From contig NZ_RFLW01000001.1 of the NCBI RefSeq assembly GCF_003719295.1, positions 434,001-498,000 of the forward strand: a stretch of 64,000 nucleotides of DNA, read 5' to 3'. Within the stretch, counting starts at the first letter, position 1. Every line of letters starts with the position of its first letter. The position numbers and the translations under genes are program-made. This stretch comes from Haliea alexandrii (GTDB taxonomy: Bacteria > Pseudomonadota > Gammaproteobacteria > Pseudomonadales > Halieaceae). Below the pieces are notes generated by a model that was not told where the DNA came from, searched no databases, and was given only the letters and a program-made list of their open reading frames with translations. Below, piece by piece: positions 56,941-64,000 of the stretch.

Positions 56941-58074
56941 ATGTTGATTGATGAGTTGTTGCAACGGGTCGTCAAGGAGCAGGCCTCCGACGGTTTTGTC
57001 ACGGCCGGCGCGCCGCCGAGTATCAAGATTGACGGCCAGATCTACCCGATCAGCAAGGCCCGGTACACCGATGAGCAGACCCGCGATATCGTGCTTTCGA
57101 CCATGAACGAGCGGCAGCGCGAGGAGTTCCTGCGCAGCCACGAGTGCAACTTCGCCCTGGCGGTGCCCAATCTGGGTCGGTTCCGGGTCAATGCCCTGGT
57201 GCAGCGCGGTAGCATGGGCCTGGTGGTGCGTCGCATCCACACCGAGATTCCCGAGATTACCGAGCTGGGGTTGCCGCCGATCATCAAGGAACTGTCCATG
57301 ACCAAGCGCGGTCTGGTGATTTTCGTCGGCGCCACGGGCACCGGCAAGTCCACTTCACTGGCGGCGATGGTGGGTTACCGCAACCAGAACAGTCGCGGTC
57401 ATATCATCAGCATTGAAGACCCGATCGAGTTCATGCACGACCACGGCAACTGCCTTGTGACCCAGCGCGAAGTAGGCGACACTGAATCCTTCGATGTCGC
57501 CCTGAAGAACACCCTGCGCCAGGCGCCCGATGTGATCATGATCGGCGAGGTGCGTTCTGCCGATACCATGGCCCAGGCGCTGACGTTTGCCGAAACCGGC
57601 CACCTCTGCCTGTGTACTCTGCACGCCAACAATGCCAACCAGGCACTCGATCGCATCCAGAGCTTCTTCCCGGCCGACCTGCACTCCCAGGTGTGGATGG
57701 ACCTGTCACTCAACCTCAAGGCCATGGTGGCCCAGCAGTTGCTCCCGCACAAAGAGGGCAAGGGGCGCACGCCGGTGGTGGAGGTGTTACTCAACTCGCC
57801 ATTGATTCAGGATTACATTCGCAAGGGCGATGTGCACCTGATCAAGGATGTCATGGCCAAGTCCACCGAGCAGGGCATGCAAACCATGGACCAGTCGTTG
57901 ATTGAGGCCTACAAGTCCAACCGCATATCGCGCGAGGATGCGGTGCGCTACGCCGATTCGGCCAACGATGTGCGGCTGATGATCAAGATGTTCGACAAGG
58001 GGCAGGACTCGGGCGCGGACGACCTGGACTTGAGCTTTGACGAGTCGGATCGCGGCAAGCACATGGGCCGCTAG
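56941..58074 (+). CDS. pilU: PilT-dependent retraction ATPase PilU
   Basis: A 377-residue paralogue of PilT that assists retraction. Walker A is GATGTGKSTSLAAM, IISIEDPIEFMHD is the Asp box, DVIMIGEVRSADTM is Walker B, and HLCLCTLHANNANQ is the His box. LIQDYIRKGDVHLIKDVM replaces the AIRNLIRE segment, as in PilU, and it has a longer acidic C-terminus. It begins 24 bases after pilT with AAGGATGGGAG between. It is convergent with ruvX, with three bases between stops. Confidence 0.96.
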   Translation: MLIDELLQRVVKEQASDGFVTAGAPPSIKIDGQIYPISKARYTDEQTRDIVLSTMNERQREEFLRSHECNFALAVPNLGRFRVNALVQRGSMGLVVRRIHTEIPEITELGLPPIIKELSMTKRGLVIFVGATGTGKSTSLAAMVGYRNQNSRGHIISIEDPIEFMHDHGNCLVTQREVGDTESFDVALKNTLRQAPDVIMIGEVRSADTMAQALTFAETGHLCLCTLHANNANQALDRIQSFFPADLHSQVWMDLSLNLKAMVAQQLLPHKEGKGRTPVVEVLLNSPLIQDYIRKGDVHLIKDVMAKSTEQGMQTMDQSLIEAYKSNRISREDAVRYADSANDVRLMIKMFDKGQDSGADDLDLSFDESDRGKHMGR

Positions 58075-58077
58075 GCT

Positions 58078-58530
58078 CTAGTTATTCGCCTGTTCGGCCA
58101 GCCAGGTCTGCAGGATCAGTTCCGCCGCGTAACTGTCCACCGGTGCGGCGCGATAGTCGCCCCGGTGGCCCTGTTCGCGCTGTGCCGATTTGGCGGCATA
58201 GCTGGTCAGGCGCTCATCACTCATCTCCACCGGCAGCCCCAGACGCCCGTGCAGACGGCGCGCGAACTTGCGTGCCCGCAGTGCCAGCGGACTCACCGTG
58301 CCGTCCATGTTCAGCGGATCTCCCACGACGATCAGCCCCGGCTGCCACTCCGCGACCAGCGCGGCGATTTGCCCCCAATCGGGAATGCCATCGCGGGCCT
58401 GCAGTACGCACAGCGGCTGGCTGGTGGCGAGCAGGGAGTTCCCCACCGCAACGCCGATCTGGCGCAGGCCGTAGTCAAAAGCCAGTACGGTGGCGGCGCC
58501 GGCGCGCGCGCCGTGTTGTTTTTCAGGCAT
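58078..58530 (-). CDS. ruvX: Holliday junction resolvase-like protein RuvX (YqgF)
   Basis: A 150-residue RNase H-fold nuclease. VLAFDYGLRQIGVAVGN holds the first catalytic Asp (19), VGDPLNMDGTVSPLALRARKF follows, and DERLTSYAAKSA and PVDSYAAELILQTWL carry the later acidic residues. In E. coli YqgF takes part in 16S rRNA 5'-end processing and may act on junctions. Its start lies within the last eight bases of yqgE, so the pair is coupled. Confidence 0.94.
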   Translation of the reverse strand: MPEKQHGARAGAATVLAFDYGLRQIGVAVGNSLLATSQPLCVLQARDGIPDWGQIAALVAEWQPGLIVVGDPLNMDGTVSPLALRARKFARRLHGRLGLPVEMSDERLTSYAAKSAQREQGHRGDYRAAPVDSYAAELILQTWLAEQANN

Positions 58531-59107
58531 GGCCCGCCTGCGCGCTGATGAGATTCATATCGATGCCCAGTCCTCCGGCAGCCGCGGACATCCGCCGATG
58601 CCAGGGTGTCGCGAACAGAATATCGCCGTTGGCGGGCGCGGTGAGCCAGCTGTTGTGCGACAGCTCTTCCTCCAGCTGGCCGGCTGACCAGCCGGCATAG
58701 CCCAGGGCGATAAGGTAGTCACTGGGGCCGCTGCCAGCCGCGATCGCCACCAGAATATCCCGTGAGGTGGTCAGGGTGAGGTCCTCGGTCACCTTGAGGC
58801 TGGCGTCCCAGTTCTGGCGGGCGCCACGGTGCAATACAAAGCCATGATCCAGCTGCACCGGCCCGCCAGCCATCACCGGCTCATCGCTGAAGTCGCGACA
58901 GGCCTCTATTTTCAGGTGCTCGAAGATCTCGGCGACGTTGAGGTCCAGCGGCTGGTTGACCACCAACCCCATGGCGCCGCTTTCCCCGTGCTCGCAGAGG
59001 TAGGTTACGCTGTGCGCAAACAAGCCCCCTTCGAGGCTGGGCATTGCCAGCAGAAAGTGGTCCCGCAGGCAGGCGCCGCTGTGGGTAATGGTGGTGGAAA
59101 CAGGCAT
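58523..59107 (-). CDS. yqgE: YqgE/AlgH family protein (UPF0301)
   Basis: A 194-residue protein of a family whose first named member, AlgH, affects alginate production in Pseudomonas; the molecular activity is unsettled. HFLLAMPSLEGGLFAHSVTYLCEH, GLVVNQPLDLNVAEIFEHL and GYAGWSAGQLEEELSHNSWL are the conserved blocks. It overlaps ruvX by eight bases and follows the TonB-like gene after 52 bases. Confidence 0.94.
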   Translation of the reverse strand: MPVSTTITHSGACLRDHFLLAMPSLEGGLFAHSVTYLCEHGESGAMGLVVNQPLDLNVAEIFEHLKIEACRDFSDEPVMAGGPVQLDHGFVLHRGARQNWDASLKVTEDLTLTTSRDILVAIAAGSGPSDYLIALGYAGWSAGQLEEELSHNSWLTAPANGDILFATPWHRRMSAAAGGLGIDMNLISAQAGHA

Positions 59108-59159
59108 GTTTTCGGGTGTTGACCTCAGGGTGAACGGTACCGGTTGCGTGGCGGCGTCT

Positions 59160-60005
59160 TCACTCTGAGCTTAGCCGGTTTTCTTCAAATTGCCACGTGC
59201 GCACGATTTCCAGCTTGTCAGTGGTGGCACGCAGCGCGGCGGGGAAGGGGGCAAACGGCGCGGCCATGCGCACAATCTTCATTGCCGCCTCATCGAGTAC
59301 GGCGTAGCCCGAGGAGCTCAGGATGCGGAGGTCCTCCAGGCGTCCTTCGTAATTGACCACCACCAGCAATTGCAGGCTGCCGTAGAGGCCGTAGCGTATT
59401 GATGCTTCCGGATAATACTGGTTGCCTACAGCCTCCACCCGCCGCCGCCAGTCGTGCAGGTAGGCGGCGTCGATGGCTTCCTGCGCCGACACCGCACTGA
59501 GGCGGCGCACGCGGGGCGCACTCGACAGCGTGGTCTGGTCTTCGTCGATATCGACGTCGGCCTGTTCGCTGACCAGCCGGGCGGTGAGGCCGACTGGCTG
59601 CGGCGCTGACATCGGAGCCGCCTCCCGCTGCTGCACCCGCTCTGCTGCGGCCTGTTCGCGGCTGCTGCGCGCGCTCAAGGCGCTGTCACTGGCACTCGCA
59701 TCGGCCGCCTCGCTCGCTTCCCGGGCTTCGGCCTGCAGGGGCGCGCCGGAGGAGCGTCCTCCGGTGCGGTCCTCGGCGGCTGAACTGCCGCTGCCCGCCT
59801 GGTTGAACTGGGCGAGGTGGGTGATCTCCTCCGGCGTCAACGCGGCGCGATGCTGGGCGAGAGTAATCGCCAGCTGCGGCGGCTGGGGTGAGGGCGACTC
59901 GAAACCGAACCCCAGTCCCAGCAGCAGAATGAGGTGCAGGGCACCGGCCAGAAACAGGGCGATGGTAAAGGTGTTGTCCGCAGTGGGCGCGGTGGTCGTG
60001 GACAC
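59160..60005 (-). CDS. TonB family energy-transducer protein
   Basis: A 281-residue protein with an N-terminal membrane helix (~13-35, FTIALFLAGALHLILLLGLGF), a long Ala/Ser/Glu-rich periplasmic linker (~60-190), and a C-terminal TonB domain (~200-281): YYPEASIRYGLYGSLQLLVV, LRILSSSGYAVLDEAAMKIV. TonB transfers proton-motive energy to outer-membrane receptors. In P. aeruginosa the gene at this place, next to gshB, is tonB3, linked to twitching motility; pilT-pilU are also nearby here. I do not give a symbol because the linker is too divergent. Confidence 0.88.
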   Translation of the reverse strand: MSTTTAPTADNTFTIALFLAGALHLILLLGLGFGFESPSPQPPQLAITLAQHRAALTPEEITHLAQFNQAGSGSSAAEDRTGGRSSGAPLQAEAREASEAADASASDSALSARSSREQAAAERVQQREAAPMSAPQPVGLTARLVSEQADVDIDEDQTTLSSAPRVRRLSAVSAQEAIDAAYLHDWRRRVEAVGNQYYPEASIRYGLYGSLQLLVVVNYEGRLEDLRILSSSGYAVLDEAAMKIVRMAAPFAPFPAALRATTDKLEIVRTWQFEENRLSSE

Positions 60006-60017
60006 GTGTTGCCGGCC

Positions 60018-60971
60018 CTAGCGGGCGGCCAGCTCCGCGGCAATACAGTCCATGAGCTGGCCGCCGATATCGACATCGTAGGCACGCTCTATTTCCTGAA
60101 TGCCGGTGGGGCTGGTCACGTTGATTTCCGTCAGGTAGTCACCAATGATGTCCAGGCCGACGAAATACAGGCCGCGCTCGCGCAGGCTGGGGCCGACCTG
60201 CTCGGCGATCCAGCGGTCCCGCGCTGACAACAGCTGCGGCCGCCCCGTGCCGCCCGCGGCAAGGTTGCCGCGGGTTTCGCCCAGTGAGGGAACCCGCGCC
60301 AGGCAGTAGGGTATGGGTTCGCCATTGATCATCAGGATGCGCTTGTCGCCTTCGGTGATTTCGGGAATGAAGCGCTGTGCCATGATGGTGCGCTTGCCGA
60401 AATGCGTCAGCGTTTCCAGAATGACGTTCAGGTTCGGGTCGCCGGGTTTCACCCGGAAGATGGACGCTCCCCCCATGCCATCCAGCGGCTTGAAAATCAC
60501 GTCGCCGTGCTCGGTCTGGAAGGCTTTCAGGCGCCGCGTATCGCTGCTCACCAGCAGCGGCGGGCAGCACTGGGGGAACTGGGTGGCAAACACCTTCTCG
60601 TTGCAGTCACGCAGGCTGTGGCAGCGGTTGACGATAAGGGTGCCTTCGCGCTCCGCGGCTTCGAGCATGTAGGTTGCGTACACATACTCGTTGTCGAAGG
60701 GCGGGTCCTTGCGCATGAGGATAGCGTCCAGCTCGGTGAGGTCCTGCACCTGCGCGTTGCCCAGCGTGTACCAGCTTTCCGGGTCGTGGAACACGGTCAG
60801 GTGGGACATGCTGGCGCGCGCCTTGCCCTGTTCGAGGAACAGGTCACCGGGCTCCATGTAGTACAGCTGCCAGTCTCTGGCCTGGGCGGCCCAGAGCATG
60901 GCCATGGTGCTGTCCTTCTTGAACTGGATCCGGGAGATGGGATCCATTACAACGCCGATCTTGATGGTCAT
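60018..60971 (-). CDS. gshB: Glutathione synthetase
   Basis: A 317-residue ATP-grasp enzyme joining gamma-glutamylcysteine and glycine (E. coli 316). Blocks include IGVVMDPISRIQFKKDST, LMRKDPPFDNEYVYATYMLE, DVIFKPLDGMGGASIFRV (ATP-grasp loop), MINGEPIPYCLARVPSLGE, RGNLAAGGTG and DIIGDYLTEINVTSPTGIQE. The ATG at 60971 starts the protein as in homologues; an upstream in-frame extension lacks homology. It is 12 bases upstream of the TonB-like gene on the same strand. Confidence 0.97.
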   Translation of the reverse strand: MTIKIGVVMDPISRIQFKKDSTMAMLWAAQARDWQLYYMEPGDLFLEQGKARASMSHLTVFHDPESWYTLGNAQVQDLTELDAILMRKDPPFDNEYVYATYMLEAAEREGTLIVNRCHSLRDCNEKVFATQFPQCCPPLLVSSDTRRLKAFQTEHGDVIFKPLDGMGGASIFRVKPGDPNLNVILETLTHFGKRTIMAQRFIPEITEGDKRILMINGEPIPYCLARVPSLGETRGNLAAGGTGRPQLLSARDRWIAEQVGPSLRERGLYFVGLDIIGDYLTEINVTSPTGIQEIERAYDVDIGGQLMDCIAAELAAR

Positions 60972-61056
60972 CAGTGCTTTCCGCGATTGGGTGTTGCCGT
61001 AAAGTACGCAATGGGTGTGTCCTGCGCAAGCGTGAACCCCGCGCAACACGGCCCGC

Positions 61057-61794
61057 CTAGCGGGGCAGGCACATATCGCCCCAGTGGGCTTGCAGTATGG
61101 CCAGTGCGGCCAGGGGTGCAGTCTCCGTGCGCAGTACCCGGGGCCCCAGGGCGAGCGGCAGGAAACCGGCGGCCATTGCCGTGGCAATCTCCGCTTCGCT
61201 CAGGCCACCCTCAGGGCCGACCAGCAGGCTGAGCGACGTTGGTGAGCTCGCCGTGGCGGGCAGGGGCGAGGCGCGGTGATGCAGCACCAGGCGCTGTGTA
61301 TCTTCGCAGTCACCGGTCCAGCCCGGCACCGTGCCCGGCGCATGCACCTGCGGCAGGCAGCTGCGGCCGGACTGTTCGCAGGCACTGATGGCGACCTGCT
61401 GCCAGTGTTGCAGCTTGCGGGCCTCCCGTTCGCCGCGCAGGCGCACTTCGGTGCGCTCGGTATAGAGCGGCGTAATCTCGGCCACCCCGAGTTCGGTAGC
61501 CTTCTGCACCACCCAGTCCATGCGCTCGCCGCGCGATACGCCAATGCCCAGGTGAATGCGCAGCGGCGACTCCACCAACCCCGGCTGACCCTGCTCCAGG
61601 GCGACGGTGACCGCACGTTTGTCGGCGCTGACAATGGTTGCCGGGAAATCCACACCGCTGCCGTCAAACAGGCAGAGTGCATCTCCGGGGCCCATGCGCA
61701 GCGCCCGGGCCAGGTGCTGACTGGGGCCGGGCTCAAGCACCAGCGTGGCGCCACCACTCAGTGTCTGCACCGTGAAAATGCGAGGAATCCGCAC
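61057..61794 (-). CDS. rsmE: 16S rRNA (uracil-1498-N3)-methyltransferase
   Basis: A 245-residue SPOUT-class (knotted) methyltransferase modifying U1498 of 16S rRNA. RIFTVQTLSGGATLVLEPGPSQHLARALRM is the N-terminal PUA-like part, and VQKATELGVAEITPLYTERTEV, LVGPEGGLSEAEIATAMAAG and LGPRVLRTETAPLAAL are the SAM-binding knot. It lies 10 bases downstream of metF and ~85 upstream of gshB. Confidence 0.95.
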   Translation of the reverse strand: MRIPRIFTVQTLSGGATLVLEPGPSQHLARALRMGPGDALCLFDGSGVDFPATIVSADKRAVTVALEQGQPGLVESPLRIHLGIGVSRGERMDWVVQKATELGVAEITPLYTERTEVRLRGEREARKLQHWQQVAISACEQSGRSCLPQVHAPGTVPGWTGDCEDTQRLVLHHRASPLPATASSPTSLSLLVGPEGGLSEAEIATAMAAGFLPLALGPRVLRTETAPLAALAILQAHWGDMCLPR

Positions 61795-61804
61795 TACCGC
61801 GACC

Positions 61805-62632
61805 CTACAGCCCCAGGTTGTTGCGAATCTGCCGCGTGGGCTCCACCTGGTTCATGGTGTAGAAATGCAGGCCCGGAGCGCCGTTCTCCAGCAGGGTCTG
61901 GCAGAGCTGGGTGACCACATCGACGCCGAACTGACGGATGCTCTCTTGGTCGTTACCGTAGCCCTCGATGCGCTGGCAGATCCAGCGCGGGATTTCGGCG
62001 CCGCAGTTGCGCGAAAAGCGCGCCAGGTTGGCGAAGTTGGTGATGGGCATGATGCCGGCCACGATGGGTTTGTCGATGCCGATCGCCGCGCATTGGTCGA
62101 GAAAATAGAAATAGGATTCCACATTGTAGAAGTACTGGGTAATGGCGCTGTTGGCACCGGCATCCAGTTTTTCCTTCAGGAATTGCAGATCGCTGTTATA
62201 GCTCTCCGCTTGCGGGTGAATCTCAGGGTAGGCTGCCACCTCGATATGGAAGTAGTCGCCACTGTGTTCGCGGATGAATGACACCAGCTGACTGGCGTAC
62301 ACCAGCTGGCTGGCGCCTCCCATACCCGAGGGCATGTCCCCGCGCAGGGCGACAAGCCGCCGCACCCCGAGTTCACGGTAACGCTGCAGCAGGTCGCGGA
62401 TGGTGTCTTCGCCGTCACCGCCGAAGCTCAGGTGCGGGGCGACATCAATGCCCTGCTCGCACAGCGCCGAGACCACACCGAAGGTGCTGTCACGCGTGGA
62501 TCCGCCGGCGCCATAGGTCACCGAGAAGAAGCTGGGGTCCAGCGCCTGCAGAGCGGGTGTCGTCCGCTCCAGCAGGGCCGTTTTGCCATCCGCCGTCTTG
62601 GGCGGAAAATATTCAAAGCTGATTGTGGGCAT
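61805..62632 (-). CDS. metF: Methylenetetrahydrofolate reductase
   Basis: A 275-residue flavoprotein making 5-methyl-THF, the methyl donor for methionine synthase. SFEYFPPKTADGKTALLE, FFSVTYGAGGSTRDSTF, LVALRGDMPSGMGGASQLVYASQLVSF, AYPEIHPQAESYNSDLQFLKEKLDAGA and ITQYFYNVESYFYFLD are the family blocks. Length is near E. coli MetF (296). It is directly downstream of ahcY (7 bases), so homocysteine production and remethylation are coupled. Confidence 0.96.
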   Translation of the reverse strand: MPTISFEYFPPKTADGKTALLERTTPALQALDPSFFSVTYGAGGSTRDSTFGVVSALCEQGIDVAPHLSFGGDGEDTIRDLLQRYRELGVRRLVALRGDMPSGMGGASQLVYASQLVSFIREHSGDYFHIEVAAYPEIHPQAESYNSDLQFLKEKLDAGANSAITQYFYNVESYFYFLDQCAAIGIDKPIVAGIMPITNFANLARFSRNCGAEIPRWICQRIEGYGNDQESIRQFGVDVVTQLCQTLLENGAPGLHFYTMNQVEPTRQIRNNLGL

Positions 62633-62639
62633 GCTGCGC

Positions 62640-64000
62640 CTAGTACTTGTAGCTGTCGGGCTTGAAGGGGCCTTCCTGCTTCACGTTGATGTACTCCGCC
62701 TGGGCCGTGGTCAGTCGGGTGATGACGCCGCCAAAGCCGGCGACCATGTGTGCGGCCACTTCCTCGTCCAGCTTCTTCGGCAGGACTTCCACACGCAGTG
62801 CCGCGGCCTTCATTTCGGGCTCGAGGTTGGCGAAGCGGCGCTCGTACAGGTAGATCTGCGCCAGTACCTGGTTGGCGAACGAGCCGTCCATGATACGCGA
62901 GGGGTGGCCGGTGGCGTTGCCCAGGTTCACCAGGCGGCCTTCAGACAGCAGAATCAGGTAGTCGCTGCGGGCGTCGTCGCGGTATACCTTGTGCACCTGC
63001 GGCTTCACTTCTTCCCACTGCCAGTTGCGGCGCATGAAGGCGGTGTCGATCTCATTGTCGAAGTGGCCGATGTTGCAGACTACGGTGCCGGATTTCAGTG
63101 CGCGCAGCATGTGCTCGTCGCACACGTTGTAGTTGCCGGTGGTGGTGACCAGCAGGTCGACGTTGCCGAGAATGCCATGGTCGATACCGTCGGCAGTGCC
63201 GGTGTTAACGCCGTCGACGAAGGGCGATACCACCTCGTACCCATCCATGCAGGCCTGCATGGCACAGATCGGGTCGATCTCGGTAACACGCACGATCATG
63301 CCTTCCTGGCGCAGTGACTGGGCGGAACCCTTGCCCACGTCACCGTAGCCGATCACCAGCGCCTTCTTGCCGGCGAGCAGGTGGTCCGTGCCGCGTTTCA
63401 CGGCATCGTTCAGGCTGTGACGGCAGCCGTACTTGTTGTCGTTCTTGGACTTGGTAATGGAGTCATTGACGTTCACCGCAGGGATCTTGAGCTCGCCGCG
63501 CGCCAGCATTTCCTGCAGGCGATGGACGCCGGTGGTGGTTTCTTCGGTAACGCCGTGGATGCGGTCGAGCATGGCGGGGTATTTCTGGTGCAGCATGCCG
63601 GTCAGGTCGCCGCCATCATCCAGTACCATGTTGGCGTCCCAGGGCTTGCCATCCTTGAGGATGGTCTGCTCCAGGCACCACTCGTATTCTTCTTCGGTTT
63701 CGCCTTTCCAGGCGAACACGGGTACGCCGGCGGCGGCGATGGCTGCGGCGGCGTGGTCCTGGGTGGAGAAGATGTTGCAGGATGACCAGCGTACTTCGGC
63801 ACCCAGTTCGATCAGGGTTTCGATGAGTACCCCGGTCTGGATGGTCATGTGGATGCAGCCGAGGATTTTGGCCCCCGCCAATGGCTGGCTGGCGCGGTAC
63901 TTTTCGCGCATGGCCATGAGTGCGGGCATTTCGGTTTCAGCGATGTCGAGTTCGCGGCGGCCCCAGTCGGCCAGTGTGATGTCGGCGATTTTGTAGTCGG
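62640..64000 (-). CDS. ahcY: Adenosylhomocysteinase, N-terminus beyond the right edge
   Basis: NAD-dependent S-adenosylhomocysteine hydrolase producing homocysteine and adenosine. The frame is open to the window edge; the outermost residues read [20 protein letters not shown], which is the usual start region, so only a few N-terminal residues are missing. [60 protein letters not shown], the NAD loop [20 protein letters not shown] and the C-terminal [13 protein letters not shown] are conserved. An apparent ATG at 63929 is internal. It leads the run metF-rsmE-gshB; any SAH riboswitch would be outside the window. Confidence 0.97.
   Translation of the reverse strand, partial: DYKIADITLADWGRRELDIAETEMPALMAMREKYRASQPLAGAKILGCIHMTIQTGVLIETLIELGAEVRWSSCNIFSTQDHAAAAIAAAGVPVFAWKGETEEEYEWCLEQTILKDGKPWDANMVLDDGGDLTGMLHQKYPAMLDRIHGVTEETTTGVHRLQEMLARGELKIPAVNVNDSITKSKNDNKYGCRHSLNDAVKRGTDHLLAGKKALVIGYGDVGKGSAQSLRQEGMIVRVTEIDPICAMQACMDGYEVVSPFVDGVNTGTADGIDHGILGNVDLLVTTTGNYNVCDEHMLRALKSGTVVCNIGHFDNEIDTAFMRRNWQWEEVKPQVHKVYRDDARSDYLILLSEGRLVNLGNATGHPSRIMDGSFANQVLAQIYLYERRFANLEPEMKAAALRVEVLPKKLDEEVAAHMVAGFGGVITRLTTAQAEYINVKQEGPFKPDSYKY

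Noticed and set aside
63929-64000. ATG at 63929 as the start of ahcY
   Set aside because: The frame continues to the edge and encodes the conserved N-terminal segment of the enzyme, so this Met is internal.

Overview
This window is a gene-dense (no gene-free stretch over 300 bases; the longest gaps are about 175 bases), GC-rich segment of a gammaproteobacterial chromosome. Many blocks follow an order I recall from Pseudomonas: ubiA-ubiC-rubredoxin-recG, ridA-spoT-rpoZ-gmk-yicC-rph-crc-pyrE, slmA-argB-algC-coaBC-radC-rpmB-rpmG, ftsYEX-rpoH, hemW-rdgB-DUF4426-metW-metX-yggT-proC-yggS-pilT-pilU, and ruvX-yqgE-tonB-gshB-rsmE-metF-ahcY. A Crc protein, a DmdC-type acyl-CoA dehydrogenase, a TakP-like TRAP transporter and a periplasmic sulfatase together suggest a marine, aerobic heterotroph of the Pseudomonadales/Cellvibrionales (Halieaceae-like) group. 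That placement is inference; no rRNA or tRNA gene is visible to test it.

Layout. 1-2.3 kb: the end of an LTA-synthase-like transferase coupled to dgkA, then a DsbB-like membrane protein. 2.4-7.8 kb: an acyl-CoA module (crotonase-fold enzyme, acyl-CoA synthetase, acyl-CoA dehydrogenase) followed by oxyR. 7.8-16 kb: a small periplasmic protein, a SPOR protein, uvrD, a TRAP transporter split around a YciA-like thioesterase, and yaaA. 16-26 kb: a flavin monooxygenase, a FemAB/GNAT-like protein, ubiA, ubiC, a rubredoxin-reductase fusion, a DUF1415 gene, recG, an SDR protein and a small exported protein. 26-33 kb: ridA, spoT, rpoZ, gmk, yicC, then rph, crc and pyrE. 33-43 kb: a DUF4124-like protein, the sulfatase, slmA, argB, a long membrane-anchored AlgC, coaBC, radC, rpmB, rpmG and mutM. 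43-50 kb: a small exported protein, coaD, rsmD, ftsYEX, rpoH, a DUF423 protein and trmB. 50-64 kb: hemW to yggS on the minus strand, pilT-pilU, then a minus-strand run from ahcY (cut by the right edge) to ruvX.

Most genes are housekeeping: translation and RNA processing, division, stringent and heat-shock control, cofactor synthesis, methionine/SAM cycling and type IV pilus retraction. I found no CRISPR array, insertion sequence, prophage, tRNA or rRNA, and no convincing new multi-gene system. The strongest unusual signal is regulatory: a near-perfect CIRCE operator (HrcA target) lies across the likely promoter of rpoH, which would put the heat-shock sigma factor under HrcA repression. Other points worth checking are a probably leaderless uvrD, a DUF1415 gene with no standard start codon where homology needs one, perfect palindromes in the crc/pyrE and rpoZ upstream regions, the absence of dut between coaBC and algC, and seven convergent gene pairs with no space for a hairpin terminator.
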